Origin: Nonomuraea aridisoli
Lineage (GTDB): Bacteria; Actinomycetota; Actinomycetes; Streptosporangiales; Streptosporangiaceae
Direction of reading: 5' to 3'
NCBI RefSeq assembly: GCF_003236395.1
Contig: NZ_POUD01000034.1
Span: 1 to 47,782, forward strand
DNA length: 47,782 nt
Of this stretch, positions 8,076 through 16,553 are shown piece by piece. Positions within the stretch are counted from its first letter, which is position 1. Every line of letters starts with the position of its first letter. A model generated the notes under the pieces. That model did no database searches. It was not told where the DNA came from and was given only the letters and a program-made list of their open reading frames with translations. The translations under genes and the position numbers were made by a program.

Positions 8076-8807
8076 TTACTCCTCGGGGCGGGCGGCGAGG
8101 AAGACGAACTCGCGGCCGGGCCGATCGGGGGCCTCGCGGACCTCGCGCAGGACGTAGCCGTGCGCCGCCAGGTCCGCCTCGACCTCGTCCCGCTCCCGGA
8201 AGCGCAGCGTGGACTCCGACGTCAGCACCTGGCCGTCGGAGGCGAACACCCACGTGCCGCGGAAGGTCACCAGCGGCAGGCGGACGTCGAGCAGATCGGT
8301 CCAGGTCTCCACCCGGCCGACGCCGGGCAGGTCCGTGACCTGGTAGGTGTTGTCCCGGTTCCACTCCAGCCAGGCGCGGCGGGCCGGGACGCGGGTCTCG
8401 AACACCAGGTGCCCGCCGGGCCGCAGCGCGTCGCGGACACCGCCCAGCGTGGCCCGCCAGTCGTCCGGCTCGACGATGGCCTGGGCCACGTTCGCGGTCA
8501 TGGTGGCGAGATCGACCCGCAGGGAGGGCAGGTCACGCGCGTCGCCGTGGATCCAGCGCACCCGCTCCGCGCCCGGCTTGGCCCGGGCGACGTCGAGCGA
8601 GGCCCGCGCCGGGTCGACCCCCGTCACCTCGATGCCACGCGCGGTCAGCATCAGCGCGAACGTGCCCGTGCCGCAGCCGACGTCCAGCACGCTGCGCGCG
8701 CCCAGCTCCTCGGCGATGGCCGCGTACACCTCCAGGTCGCCGCGGTCGGGGTCGAGCGGGTCGTAGACGGCCGCGAGGCGAGGATGTTCGAAGATCGCGT
8801 CAGCCAT
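8076..8807 (-). CDS. Class I SAM-dependent methyltransferase
   Basis: The 243-aa cytosolic enzyme has the motif I glycine loop VLDVGCGTGTFAL (about residues 40-52), the acidic residue of motif II in VTGVDPA, an HGDARDLP segment and LRPGGHLVFETR (motif IV region). This is a Methyltransf_25/11-type fold. The substrate is unknown. The start at 8807 (MADAIFEHPRLAAVYD) follows typical members of the family. The frame stays open upstream, but that part has the composition of shadow coding. Confidence 0.88.
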   Translation of the reverse strand: MADAIFEHPRLAAVYDPLDPDRGDLEVYAAIAEELGARSVLDVGCGTGTFALMLTARGIEVTGVDPARASLDVARAKPGAERVRWIHGDARDLPSLRVDLATMTANVAQAIVEPDDWRATLGGVRDALRPGGHLVFETRVPARRAWLEWNRDNTYQVTDLPGVGRVETWTDLLDVRLPLVTFRGTWVFASDGQVLTSESTLRFRERDEVEADLAAHGYVLREVREAPDRPGREFVFLAARPEE

Positions 8808-8843
8808 GGGGTCACGATACGACCCGTGGGATCGATGCGGCCA

Positions 8844-8872
8844 TTGGGCGTTTTGACGATCATTGATAGGTT
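8844..8872 (+). promoter_or_regulatory. Sigma-70-type promoter of the NhaD-like antiporter
   Basis: TTGGGC (8844-8849), a 17-bp spacer and TAGGTT (8867-8872). The -10 ends 8 nt before a GTG at 8881, so the transcript should start at or within a nucleotide or two of that GTG. The TrkH promoter in this window has the same 8-nt spacing to the same element. Confidence 0.55.
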
Positions 8873-8879
8873 GTTGACA

Positions 8880-8905
8880 GGTGTGCCGGGAAGTCTGGTC
8901 GGCGG
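8880..8905 (+). promoter_or_regulatory. 26-nt conserved leader element, copy 1
   Basis: These 26 nt (core tgccgggaagtctggtcggc) are identical to 17946-17971 on the minus strand, ahead of trkH. The element begins at the predicted transcription start. It can be read as the codons M-C-R-E-V-W-S-A from a leaderless GTG (8881), or as a small RNA fold (ccgg/ctgg stem). Identity at all wobble positions favours RNA-level selection. Function is inferred from position only. Confidence 0.6.
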
Positions 8906-9003
8906 TCCCTGTTGTCGATCTTGAAAGAGGCCCCCGCCATGTGTGCTCGCTTCCCTGTGCCCGTTCCCGCTCTCCTGGCCGCGCCCCGCCGGGTGGTGAG
9001 CCC

Positions 9004-10293
9004 GTGACGGTCACCGCGTGGATCGCGGTGGCGGTCTTCCTGGCGGCGTACGCCCTGATCGCCACGGAGAAGGTGCACCGCGTCGCGGCGGCCCTCGGCG
9101 GAGCGGGGATCATGCTGCTGATCCACGCCACCGACGCGGGCGCGGCGTTCTTCAACGAGCACTCCGGCATCGACTGGAACGTCATCTTCCTGCTGCTCGG
9201 CATGATGGTCATCGTCGGCGTGCTGAAGCAGACCGGAGTGTTCGAGTATCTGGCGATCTGGGCCGCCAAACGCGCCAAGGGGCATCCCTACCGGCTCATG
9301 GTGCTGCTGGTGGTCATCACGGCGTCCGCCTCGGCGCTGCTGGACAACGTCACGACCGTGCTGCTCATCGCGCCGGTGACGTTCCTGGTGTGCGAACGGC
9401 TGGCGCTGCCCGCGGCGCCGTTCCTCATCGCCGAGGCGCTGGCCTCCAACATCGGCGGCGCGGCGACGCTGGTCGGCGACCCGCCGAACATCATCATCGC
9501 CAGCCGCGCCGGGCTGAGCTTCAACGACTTCCTCATCCACATGGCGCCGATGGTCATCATCCTGATGGTGGTGTTCATCGGGATGTGCCGGTGGCTGTTC
9601 CGCAAGTCGTTCCGGTACGACCCCGAGCGGGCCGCGGAGGTCATGGCGCTGAACGAGCGCGAGGCCATCGCCGACCGGCGGCTGCTGTGGCAGTCGCTGG
9701 CCGTGCTGGCGCTCGTCATGGCGGCGTTCGTGCTGCACCCGGTGCTGCACTACGAGCCCTCCGTGGTGGCCCTGCTGGGCGCCGGGGTGCTGGTCGCGGC
9801 CACGAAGGTGACGACACAGGACGCCCTGCGCGAGGTCGAGTGGCCGACGCTGGTGTTCTTCGGCGGCCTGTTCGTCATGGTCGGCGCCCTGGTCGAGACC
9901 GGCGTCATCGGGCAGATCTCGCAGGCGGCCGCGAACGCCACGCAGGGGCAGCTGGGGCTGACCACGATGCTGCTGCTCGGCGCGTCCGGCGTCCTGTCGG
10001 CCATCGTGGACAACATCCCGTACGTCGCCACGATGAGCCCGATCGTCGCCGACCTCGTCCAGGCCAACGGCGGCAACGACGCGGCGCAGGTGTTGTGGTG
10101 GGCGCTGGCCTTCGGCGCCGACCTGGGCGGCAACGCCACGGCCGTGGGCGCGGCGGCCAACGTCGTCGTGCTCGGCATCGCGGCCCGCAACGGCACGCCG
10201 ATCAGCTTCTGGCAGTTCACCAAGTACGGCCTGGTCGTCGCCGCGGTCACGATCGCGTTGTGCGTGCCGTACCTCTGGCTGCGTTACCTGTGA
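9004..10293 (+). CDS. NhaD/ArsB-type sodium/proton antiporter
   Basis: The protein has 429 aa and about 11 membrane helices, in the ion transporter superfamily that includes NhaD and ArsB. The duplicated half-site motifs are visible: SALLDNVTTVLLIAPVT in the first half and SAIVDNIPYVATMSPIV in the second, with GDPPNIIIASRAG and ADLGGNATAVGAAANVV. These conserved motifs lie in the transport core. The GTG at 9004 (SD GGTGGTGAG) gives a family-length protein. The same frame is open without a stop back to GTG 8881, which would add 41 residues and begin inside the conserved leader element. A CPA1 antiporter follows 45 bp downstream. Confidence 0.9.
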   Translation: MTVTAWIAVAVFLAAYALIATEKVHRVAAALGGAGIMLLIHATDAGAAFFNEHSGIDWNVIFLLLGMMVIVGVLKQTGVFEYLAIWAAKRAKGHPYRLMVLLVVITASASALLDNVTTVLLIAPVTFLVCERLALPAAPFLIAEALASNIGGAATLVGDPPNIIIASRAGLSFNDFLIHMAPMVIILMVVFIGMCRWLFRKSFRYDPERAAEVMALNEREAIADRRLLWQSLAVLALVMAAFVLHPVLHYEPSVVALLGAGVLVAATKVTTQDALREVEWPTLVFFGGLFVMVGALVETGVIGQISQAAANATQGQLGLTTMLLLGASGVLSAIVDNIPYVATMSPIVADLVQANGGNDAAQVLWWALAFGADLGGNATAVGAAANVVVLGIAARNGTPISFWQFTKYGLVVAAVTIALCVPYLWLRYL

Positions 10294-10300
10294 TCCCGTC

Positions 10301-10319
10301 ACCCGCCGACCTGGCGGGT
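10301..10319 (+). other. Short intergenic hairpin between the two antiporter genes
   Basis: Perfect 7-bp inverted repeat acccgcc/ggcgggt with a 5-nt loop, located 7 nt after the first stop codon and just before the GGAGGAGG ribosome binding site of the next gene. It could act as a processing or attenuation site. Confidence 0.35.
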
Positions 10320-10338
10320 CGAGGAGGAGGCTCCCCCT

Positions 10339-11580
10339 GTGGCCACCCTGCTGACGGCCTTCGCGAGCGTGCTGCTGCTCGCCGTGCTCGTCTCCAGCCT
10401 CGCCAACCGTACGATCCTGTCCACCGCGGCGCTGTTCCTGGTGGCCGGGTTCGTGCTGGGCGACGGCGCGCTCGGCGTGCTGTCGGTACGGCCCGGCGAC
10501 GAGCTGGTGGGCACGCTGGCCGAGCTGGCGCTGTTCGCGGTGTTGTTCACCGACGGCATGCGCGTCGGCTGGGCGGACCTGCGCACCGCGTGGCGGCTGC
10601 CGGGCCGGGCCCTGGGCTGGGGGCTGCCGCTGACGCTGGCGGTCACCGCCGCCGGCGCGCACTTCCTGCTCGGCCTCGGCTGGGTGGAGTCGCTGCTGGT
10701 CGGCGCGATCCTGGCGCCGACCGACCCGGTCTTCGCCTCGGCGCTGGTCGGCAACGAGAAGGTGCCGCCGCGGCTGCGGCAGCTGCTGAACGTCGAGTCG
10801 GGCGTCAACGACGGCCTGGCGTTGCCGTTCGTGATGGTGTTCCTGGCCGTCGCGGCCGGCTCCGACGATCTCCACCTGGGCGCGCTCGGGCTGGAGCTGG
10901 GCCTCGGCGTGCTGATCGGCGTCGCGGTGCCGTGGCTGGCGATCAAGCTTGAGCAGACCCGGCTGTTCTCCGCCTCCACCCAGTACGAGCCGCTCAACGC
11001 CCTGGCGATCGGGCTGCTCGTGCTGGCGCTGGGCAAGGCCACGCACGGCAACCTGTTCCTGGCGGCGTTCTCGGCGGGCATCACGGTGGCCACGTTCGGG
11101 GCGCGGCAGCGCGAGTCGTTCGAGCATTTCGGCGAGCTGATCGCCGAGCTGTTCAAGCTGGCGGCGCTGCTGCTGTTCGGCGCGCTGATCACGCCGTCGC
11201 TGCTCGGCTCGGTGGGCTGGCAGGGCTGGGCGTTCGCGGTCCTCGCCCTCGTGCTGGCCCGCCCGCTGGCGATCTGGCTGTCCTTCCTCGGCTCCGGGCT
11301 GTCGGTACGCGAGCAGGCGGCGGTGGCGTGGTTCGGCCCGAAGGGGTTCGCCTCGGTCGTGTACGGGCTGATCGTGCTGGCCTCCGGCATCGCGGCCGGG
11401 CAGCAGGTCTTCCAGATCGTCGCGGTGACGATCGTGTTGTCGATCCTGCTGCACTCCTCGACCGACATCGTGGTCGCCCGCTGGTTCGACGACGAGCGCG
11501 AGATGCCGGCCTGGTACGGCCTCGCCCGCCGGCTGCGCCGCGGCCCGGAGAACCGCGCCGAGAACCGCGCCGAGAACTAG
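10339..11580 (+). CDS. CPA1 family cation/proton antiporter
   Basis: The protein has 413 aa and about 12 helices of the Na+/H+ exchanger fold. The ILAPTDPVFASALV segment and LNVESGVNDGLALPFVMVFLAV contain the CPA1 core motifs (TDP and ESGxND, the latter with the ion-binding aspartate). It starts at GTG 10339 behind a GAGGAGGAGG ribosome binding site and lies in one transcription unit with the NhaD-like gene. The last 10 residues are a small tandem repeat (ENRAENRAEN) made by a 12-bp DNA repeat near 11549-11577, a non-conserved tail. The pair suggests a sodium or pH homeostasis unit. Confidence 0.92.
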   Translation: MATLLTAFASVLLLAVLVSSLANRTILSTAALFLVAGFVLGDGALGVLSVRPGDELVGTLAELALFAVLFTDGMRVGWADLRTAWRLPGRALGWGLPLTLAVTAAGAHFLLGLGWVESLLVGAILAPTDPVFASALVGNEKVPPRLRQLLNVESGVNDGLALPFVMVFLAVAAGSDDLHLGALGLELGLGVLIGVAVPWLAIKLEQTRLFSASTQYEPLNALAIGLLVLALGKATHGNLFLAAFSAGITVATFGARQRESFEHFGELIAELFKLAALLLFGALITPSLLGSVGWQGWAFAVLALVLARPLAIWLSFLGSGLSVREQAAVAWFGPKGFASVVYGLIVLASGIAAGQQVFQIVAVTIVLSILLHSSTDIVVARWFDDEREMPAWYGLARRLRRGPENRAENRAEN

Positions 11581-11651
11581 CTGTCCCTGGAGATCCGTAC
11601 CGCGAGCCACTCCCGTCGATACGCTGGGTAATGATACGGTCGCACATAGTC

Positions 11652-12389
11652 ATGGAGACGACCAAATGGCTGCCGCGGCATGTGGCATGCGTGATGGACG
11701 GCAACGGCCGGTGGGCCGTGCAGCGGGCGTTGCCGCGTACGGCGGGGCACGAGGCCGCCGAATCGGCCGTGATCGACGTCATCGAGGCGGCGCGGTCGGC
11801 CGGTGTCGAGTGGCTGAGCCTGTACGCGTTCTCGACGGAGAACTGGCGGCGGCCGGTGGGCGAGGTCGAGGTGCTGATGAGGCTCGTGCGGCGGGCCATC
11901 CGCAAGCACGCGCCGATGCTGCACGCGCGGGGCGTGCGGTGCAGGTTCCTCGGCATGTCCGATCCGCGGATCCCGCCGCCGCTGGTCCGCGACATCACCG
12001 ATCTGGTCACGCTCACCAGCGGCAACCGCCGCATGACGCTCACCGTGGCGTTCGACCACGGTGGCCGCCGCGACATCGTGGAGGCGGCCCGTTCGCTGAT
12101 CCGCTCCGCCGTGCCGGCCGACCAGGTCACGGAGGCCGGGTTCGCCCGGCATCTGCCGTACCCCGACACACCCGACGTCGACCTGGTCATCCGCACGTCC
12201 GGAGAGCAGCGGATCTCCAACTTCATGCTCTGGCAGGTGGCCTACGCCGAATGGGTCTTCCCCGAGGTGCTGTGGCCCGATTTCCGCGCGACCCACTTCT
12301 GGGAGTGCCTCGACGCCTACCGGAGGCGGCAGCGCCGGTTCGGCGACGTCCGCCGACCCACCACCATCGTGAGAGAGGGGCTTGGATGA
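11652..12389 (+). CDS. uppS: Isoprenyl (undecaprenyl-type) diphosphate synthase, cis-prenyltransferase
   Basis: The enzyme elongates allylic diphosphates with isopentenyl diphosphate in cis configuration. All main motifs are visible in its 245 aa: HVACVMDGNGRWA with the catalytic Asp, LYAFSTENWRRP, the DHGGRRDI segment and IRTSGEQRISNFMLWQVAYAEW near the C-terminus. The ATG at 11652 gives the usual family start. An ATG at 11631 would add 7 residues, and neither has a clear SD. Its TGA overlaps the ATG of the next gene (ATGA at 12386-12389), so translation of the two is coupled. Chain length cannot be told from sequence. It may be a second, non-cell-wall enzyme. Confidence 0.93.
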   Translation: METTKWLPRHVACVMDGNGRWAVQRALPRTAGHEAAESAVIDVIEAARSAGVEWLSLYAFSTENWRRPVGEVEVLMRLVRRAIRKHAPMLHARGVRCRFLGMSDPRIPPPLVRDITDLVTLTSGNRRMTLTVAFDHGGRRDIVEAARSLIRSAVPADQVTEAGFARHLPYPDTPDVDLVIRTSGEQRISNFMLWQVAYAEWVFPEVLWPDFRATHFWECLDAYRRRQRRFGDVRRPTTIVREGLG

Positions 12390-13837
12390 GCCAGACCACC
12401 GCAGCGGAGGCCGTCGACGTCTTCGGGCCCGACTCGGTCCTGCGCCGCCTGGTCAACGAGGCGCGCTGGGGACTCGCCGTCACCCGCGCCACGGTGCTGG
12501 AGGCCGCGCATCCGCAGATCGGCGCGGCGTTGATGGAGAACTCCACGTTCGTCACGCATCCGTGGCGGCGCCTGCGCAACACCTTGGTGAGCACGCAGCG
12601 GATGCTCGACCCCGACCCGCGCGTACGCGACCGTGAGGCGGCCCGGCTCAACCGCCTGCACGCCCGCATCTCCGGCACCGACCCGCGAGGCCGCGGCTAC
12701 GACGCGACCGACGCGGAGGCGCGCGCCTGGGTGGTGGCGACCCTCTTCGAGTCGACGGTGACGATGTGCCGGCTGAGCGGCGAGTCGCTCGACGGCCCCA
12801 CGATGGAACGGCTCTACGGCGAGTGCCGCACCTTCCTGGCCCTGCTGGAGGGCGACGCCGACCGGCTCCCCGCGACGCTGACGGAGTTCTGGGCGTACTA
12901 CGACGACATGATCGAGCACCGGCTGGAGAACACCGAGGCGGTGCGGGTCATCCTCTTCCGGCTCTTCGCCAACGTGCCGGCGCCGCCGGTGCTGCGCGGG
13001 CAGCCCGTGGTGTGGGCGGCGGGCCGGGCCATGGCGGGCCCCGTGGCCGCCGCGGTCACGATCGCGTCGCTGCCCGAGTCGTTCTGCCGCCGGGTGGGCC
13101 TGCCGGACCTGCCGGGAGCGGGGGTGCTCATGCACGGCGCGTACCTGGCAGCGGGAGCCGCCGCCCGCCTGCTTCCGGAAGGCTGGTTCCAGGCCGGCTC
13201 CGTCTTGAGCCTGCTCGATCCCGCCCACGGCGGTGGCGCAGCACCGTGGGAGGCCGTGCGCCGCCAGGCCGGCCGGGCCGCGGCGCTGCTGCGCCTCATC
13301 ACGCCGGCCCCCGACAGGCACGACGACCACGACGACCACGACGAGCACGACGACGACGCGACACGCTCGGCCGACCGGTTCTTCGCCGAAGTCCTCGACC
13401 AGACCGGCAACGGCCACCTCGACTGGCCCGATCTGGCCGCCATGGCACGGGAGATCGCCACCCGGCTCGACCTGGGCGAGCACGACGAGGAGCGGCTGTA
13501 CACCGCGTACGCCGCCTGGTGGCGAGAGCTTCAGTCGGCCCTCGACGGCGACGGCGACGGGCGGGTCACCCGCCAGGAGTACGCCGCCTCGGCCGCCGCC
13601 CTGCCGAGCTCCGGCCTCATCAAGATCGCCGACGTGCTGTTCGACGTCACCGACACCGACGACGACGAGGAGATCGACGCCATCGAATACCAGAACCTGT
13701 TCCGCACGGCCTTCCACCGCGACCTGGCCGACAGCGGCGCCGGCTACTCACGCAGCGCCTTCGTCCGGCAGTTCGTGTCGTTCATGTCCGGCCGGCAGCA
13801 CTCGACCGCCTACCACATGCTCCTCTCCCAGGCGTGA
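12386..13837 (+). CDS. DUF2236 (MpaB/Lcp-like) oxygenase-type protein with C-terminal EF-hands
   Basis: The 483-aa protein is built of two parts. Residues 1-300 resemble the DUF2236 superfamily, which includes MpaB (cleaves a farnesyl chain) and the rubber-cleaving latex-clearing proteins. It starts with FGPDSVLRRLVNEARWGL and contains HPQIGAALMENSTF. A low-complexity His/Asp linker (about 312-325) follows. Residues 330-450 carry EF-hand-like loops: DQTGNGHLDWPDL, DGDGDGRVTRQEY and DVTDTDDDEEIDAIEY, the middle one with a full set of calcium ligands. The gene is translationally coupled to a cis-prenyltransferase, so a polyprenyl substrate is plausible. Calcium control is inferred from the loops. 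Confidence 0.75.
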   Translation: MSQTTAAEAVDVFGPDSVLRRLVNEARWGLAVTRATVLEAAHPQIGAALMENSTFVTHPWRRLRNTLVSTQRMLDPDPRVRDREAARLNRLHARISGTDPRGRGYDATDAEARAWVVATLFESTVTMCRLSGESLDGPTMERLYGECRTFLALLEGDADRLPATLTEFWAYYDDMIEHRLENTEAVRVILFRLFANVPAPPVLRGQPVVWAAGRAMAGPVAAAVTIASLPESFCRRVGLPDLPGAGVLMHGAYLAAGAAARLLPEGWFQAGSVLSLLDPAHGGGAAPWEAVRRQAGRAAALLRLITPAPDRHDDHDDHDEHDDDATRSADRFFAEVLDQTGNGHLDWPDLAAMAREIATRLDLGEHDEERLYTAYAAWWRELQSALDGDGDGRVTRQEYAASAAALPSSGLIKIADVLFDVTDTDDDEEIDAIEYQNLFRTAFHRDLADSGAGYSRSAFVRQFVSFMSGRQHSTAYHMLLSQA

Positions 13838-13866
13838 GCGGACGTCAAGGGCCGGCCCGCGGAGGG

Positions 13867-14517
13867 CTAGGAGTTCCGGGAGACCCAGACCGCGAGCTGG
13901 GTGCGGTCGCGCAGGCCGAGTTTGCGCAGGCAGCTGGAGATGTGGTTCTTCGCGGTGCCCTCGGTGATGTGCAGCCGCCGCGCGATCTCCCGGTTGGACG
14001 CGCCCGAGCCGATGAGCAGCGCGATCTCGTATTCGCGTTCCGACAGGCCGCAGGGCGGGCCCGGGTCCGGCGCGGAGGCGCTCTGGTCGCGCAGGGCGCT
14101 CACCAGCCGTTCGGTGGCCGCGCGGCCCAGCACGGTCTCGCCCCGGGCGGCCCGCCTGATGGCGTCCACCAGCTCGTCCGGCGGGGTGTCCTTCAGCAGG
14201 TAGCCCCGCGCGCCCGCGCGCAGGCCGCCGAAGATGTAGTCGTCGTCGTCGAACGTCGTCAGGATCACCGGCGCGACCCCGGGGAACATCGCGCGCAGCC
14301 GCTTGACCAGCTCCACGCCGTCCATGCCGGGCATGCGGGCGTCCACGAGGGCGACCTCGGGCGGCTCGGCGGCCGAGGCGAGCCAGGCGAGGGCGTCCTC
14401 GCCGCCGGCGGCGGTGGCGGCGATCTCGATGCCGGGCTCGATCTCCAGGAGTTTGCGCAGGCCCTCGCGCATGAGGATGTGGTCGTCCACCAGCAGGACG
14501 CGGATCACGCCGATCAC
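13867..14517 (-). CDS. NarL/LuxR-type response regulator
   Basis: The 216-aa regulator has a receiver domain with acidic residues D11-D12, phospho-acceptor D59 in LVDARMPG and K109 in LLKD. A LuxR-type helix-turn-helix covers about 153-212 (LSEREYEIALLIGSGASNREIARRLHITEGTAKNHI). It starts with GTG at 14517 and overlaps the stop codon of the sensor kinase gene by 4 bp (GTGA), so the two are coupled and form a two-component pair. A direct repeat in the divergent region upstream of the kinase could be its operator. Confidence 0.95.
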   Translation of the reverse strand: MIGVIRVLLVDDHILMREGLRKLLEIEPGIEIAATAAGGEDALAWLASAAEPPEVALVDARMPGMDGVELVKRLRAMFPGVAPVILTTFDDDDYIFGGLRAGARGYLLKDTPPDELVDAIRRAARGETVLGRAATERLVSALRDQSASAPDPGPPCGLSEREYEIALLIGSGASNREIARRLHITEGTAKNHISSCLRKLGLRDRTQLAVWVSRNS

Positions 14518-15734
14518 ACCGGCACCGTCGCCCGCAGGGTGAACCCGGGGGCCGGGACGACGTCGAGCACGCCGTCCACGGCCGCGAGGCGTTCGCGCAG
14601 CCCGCGCAGCCCGGACCCGCCGCCCAGCGCTCCCGGCGGCGCTCCCTCGCCGTCGTCGCAGACCGTCACCCGCACCCGTTCGGGCGTGCAGTCGAGCGCG
14701 ACCTCGATGCGGCGGGCGCGGGCGTGGCGCAGGGCGTTGGTCAGGCCCTCCTGGACGACCCGGTAGCAGACCAGCTCCCTGGCCTCGTCCACCTGCGGCC
14801 AGGCTCCGGTGACGGTGAAGACCACGCCGGCGTCGGCCGAGCCGAACGACTCGGCCAGGGCGCGCAGGCCGGCGACGCCGGCGCGGCCGTCCATGCGCAG
14901 GGGTTTGAGCGCGCGGACCCAGCGGCGGGTGTCGGTGAGCGCTTCGAGCGTGAGCGCCTGGGCCTGGCGCACCTCGTCCCAGGCGTCGTCGGGGCGGATC
15001 GTCCGGTAGCGCTGGGCGTTCTGCAGGCCCACGTTGATGACGGTGAGGTAGTGGCCCACCGAGTCGTGCATGTCACGGGCCAGCCGGGCGCGTTCCTCGG
15101 CGACGGCCAGCTCGCGGGAGCGGGCGGCGTACCGTTCCAGCTCGGCGTGGGCCTCTTCGAGCTCGGCCAGCACGCGGCGGGTCTCCTCAGCGCGGCCGTG
15201 CGACTCGACCGCCGCGACGACGACCACGAGGATCAGCAGGCACAGCAGCACCATGATCGCCCCGTCGGCGACCGCCGTGAGGAGCTGCCTGGTGGGGTTG
15301 AGCATCGCGATCGAGAAGGCGTACAGGCCGGAGATCGCGGCGTAGGCGAGAGCGCCGCGCCGCCCGAAGACCACCTGCGCGTTCCCCACCGCCAGGGTCA
15401 CCAGGAGCAGGGCCGGAACCGCCCCGGCAGGCAGGAGCAGGAGCGTCAGCACGAGGAAGGCCACGCTCGCCGTCCCGCGCGGGAGGGACGCCGGCGCCCG
15501 CCACGGCAGGACGTGCCACAGGACGGCCGCCACCGGCAGCGCCACGGCGCCCCCTGCCAGCAGCACCGGGTACAACTCCCAGCCAGGCTCGGAACCGGAC
15601 ATCGCGAGGCCGTGGGCGAGGGTCGCGGTGCAGAGCGCGGCGGCTCCCCAGAAGACGGTGAACACCATGGGCGGACGGTCGCCGGAGAACCTCAGCCAGC
15701 TGCTGATGTCACGGATTGATGCCACCTGCCCCAT
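14514..15734 (-). CDS. NarL-family sensor histidine kinase
   Basis: The 406-aa kinase has an N-terminal membrane part (about 25-185, six or so helices) without an obvious extracellular sensor domain. A coiled region follows, then the HisKA_3 dimerization motif RARLARDMHDSVGHYL with phospho-acceptor H223, an N-box VVQEGLTNALRHA and a G-box DDGEGAPPGALGGGSGLRGLRERL. This is the family that pairs with LuxR-type regulators, and the regulator gene follows with a 4-bp overlap. The start at 15734 (MGQVAS) is the best family fit. The signal is probably sensed in the membrane. Confidence 0.92.
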   Translation of the reverse strand: MGQVASIRDISSWLRFSGDRPPMVFTVFWGAAALCTATLAHGLAMSGSEPGWELYPVLLAGGAVALPVAAVLWHVLPWRAPASLPRGTASVAFLVLTLLLLPAGAVPALLLVTLAVGNAQVVFGRRGALAYAAISGLYAFSIAMLNPTRQLLTAVADGAIMVLLCLLILVVVVAAVESHGRAEETRRVLAELEEAHAELERYAARSRELAVAEERARLARDMHDSVGHYLTVINVGLQNAQRYRTIRPDDAWDEVRQAQALTLEALTDTRRWVRALKPLRMDGRAGVAGLRALAESFGSADAGVVFTVTGAWPQVDEARELVCYRVVQEGLTNALRHARARRIEVALDCTPERVRVTVCDDGEGAPPGALGGGSGLRGLRERLAAVDGVLDVVPAPGFTLRATVPV

Positions 15735-15779
15735 ATGCGGAGCATAACGATCAACTTCCGCGCGGCACAGGGTGCCGAT

Positions 15780-15818
15780 GGTCATGTCCGCCACGATGAC
15801 GCAGGTCATGTGCCCCAC
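15780..15818. repeat. Direct repeat, candidate operator
   Basis: ggtcatgtccgccac (15780-15794) and ggtcatgtgccccac (15804-15818) match at 13 of 15 positions with a 24-bp period. They lie between the kinase gene and the divergent membrane-protein gene, a typical place for response-regulator binding sites. No protein-binding evidence exists. Confidence 0.35.
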
Positions 15819-15884
15819 GGTGGATGCCCGGCCGGGCCGCGCGGACCTACGTTCGCGGCAGCAGCGGCATCCCGGGAGGACACC

Positions 15885-16553
15885 ATGAAACACGTTCCGT
15901 GGGCGGGCGTCGTCGTCGCGGCGCTCGCGGTCGTCGCGATGACCGCCGTCGGCCGGCAGTTGTGGGACGTGCTGCCGGACGTCATCGAGACCAGACGGGC
16001 CACCGCCGACCGGCCCGCCGTCCACGTGCCGAAGCTCGTCATGGCGGCGGCGATGCCGATGACGCTCGTGGTCATGGGCGCCATCGTGGCGGGCGCCGCC
16101 GCCGTCGGCGAGCGCCTGCGGCCCCGGCTGCACCCGATGTTCGTGGCGACGCCGGCCGCGCGGCGGCGGGGGCTGAACATGGCCTTCATCCTGCTGTCGC
16201 CGTTGCTCACCGTCGTCCACACGGGCGTGCTGCTGGATCTCGCCGGTCACGCGTTCCCCATGGAGCAGGCGGTCGGCGTCGCGTTCGGTTGCCTGGTCGC
16301 CGGTGTCGGCCTCGCGCTGCCCCGCCTTCGCGAGCGGGCGCTCATGCCGGCCTGGCACTCCGTGCCGGCGCCCGGCTGGGACCGGGCGCAGCGGCTGGGC
16401 GGCCGGGCCCTGGTGGCCCTCGGCGTGGTGTGCGCCGCCGGTGTGCTGGTGCTCCCGCCGTTACCCGTGGCGGTGGTCTGCTGCCTCGCGGCCGGCGGCA
16501 TCCTGATGGGGACGGTCCTGCTCCCCCTGCTGGCGGGTCTCAGCCGACGATGA
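15885..16553 (+). CDS. Integral membrane protein, SdpI/DUF1648-like
   Basis: The 222-aa protein has about six hydrophobic segments and no catalytic motif. The start (MKHVPWAGVVVAALAV, then LWDVLPDVIETR and VHVPKLV) resembles DUF1648/SdpI-type membrane proteins, which include an immunity protein, but the match is loose. A good SD (GGGAGGA) precedes ATG 15885. It is divergent from the two-component pair and is a plausible target of that system. Its last 14 bp overlap the end of trkH on the opposite strand. Confidence 0.7.
   Translation: MKHVPWAGVVVAALAVVAMTAVGRQLWDVLPDVIETRRATADRPAVHVPKLVMAAAMPMTLVVMGAIVAGAAAVGERLRPRLHPMFVATPAARRRGLNMAFILLSPLLTVVHTGVLLDLAGHAFPMEQAVGVAFGCLVAGVGLALPRLRERALMPAWHSVPAPGWDRAQRLGGRALVALGVVCAAGVLVLPPLPVAVVCCLAAGGILMGTVLLPLLAGLSRR

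Noticed and set aside
8860..11610. A 916-codon minus-strand open frame across both antiporters
   Set aside because: It is a shadow of two convincing membrane transporters with no domain of its own.
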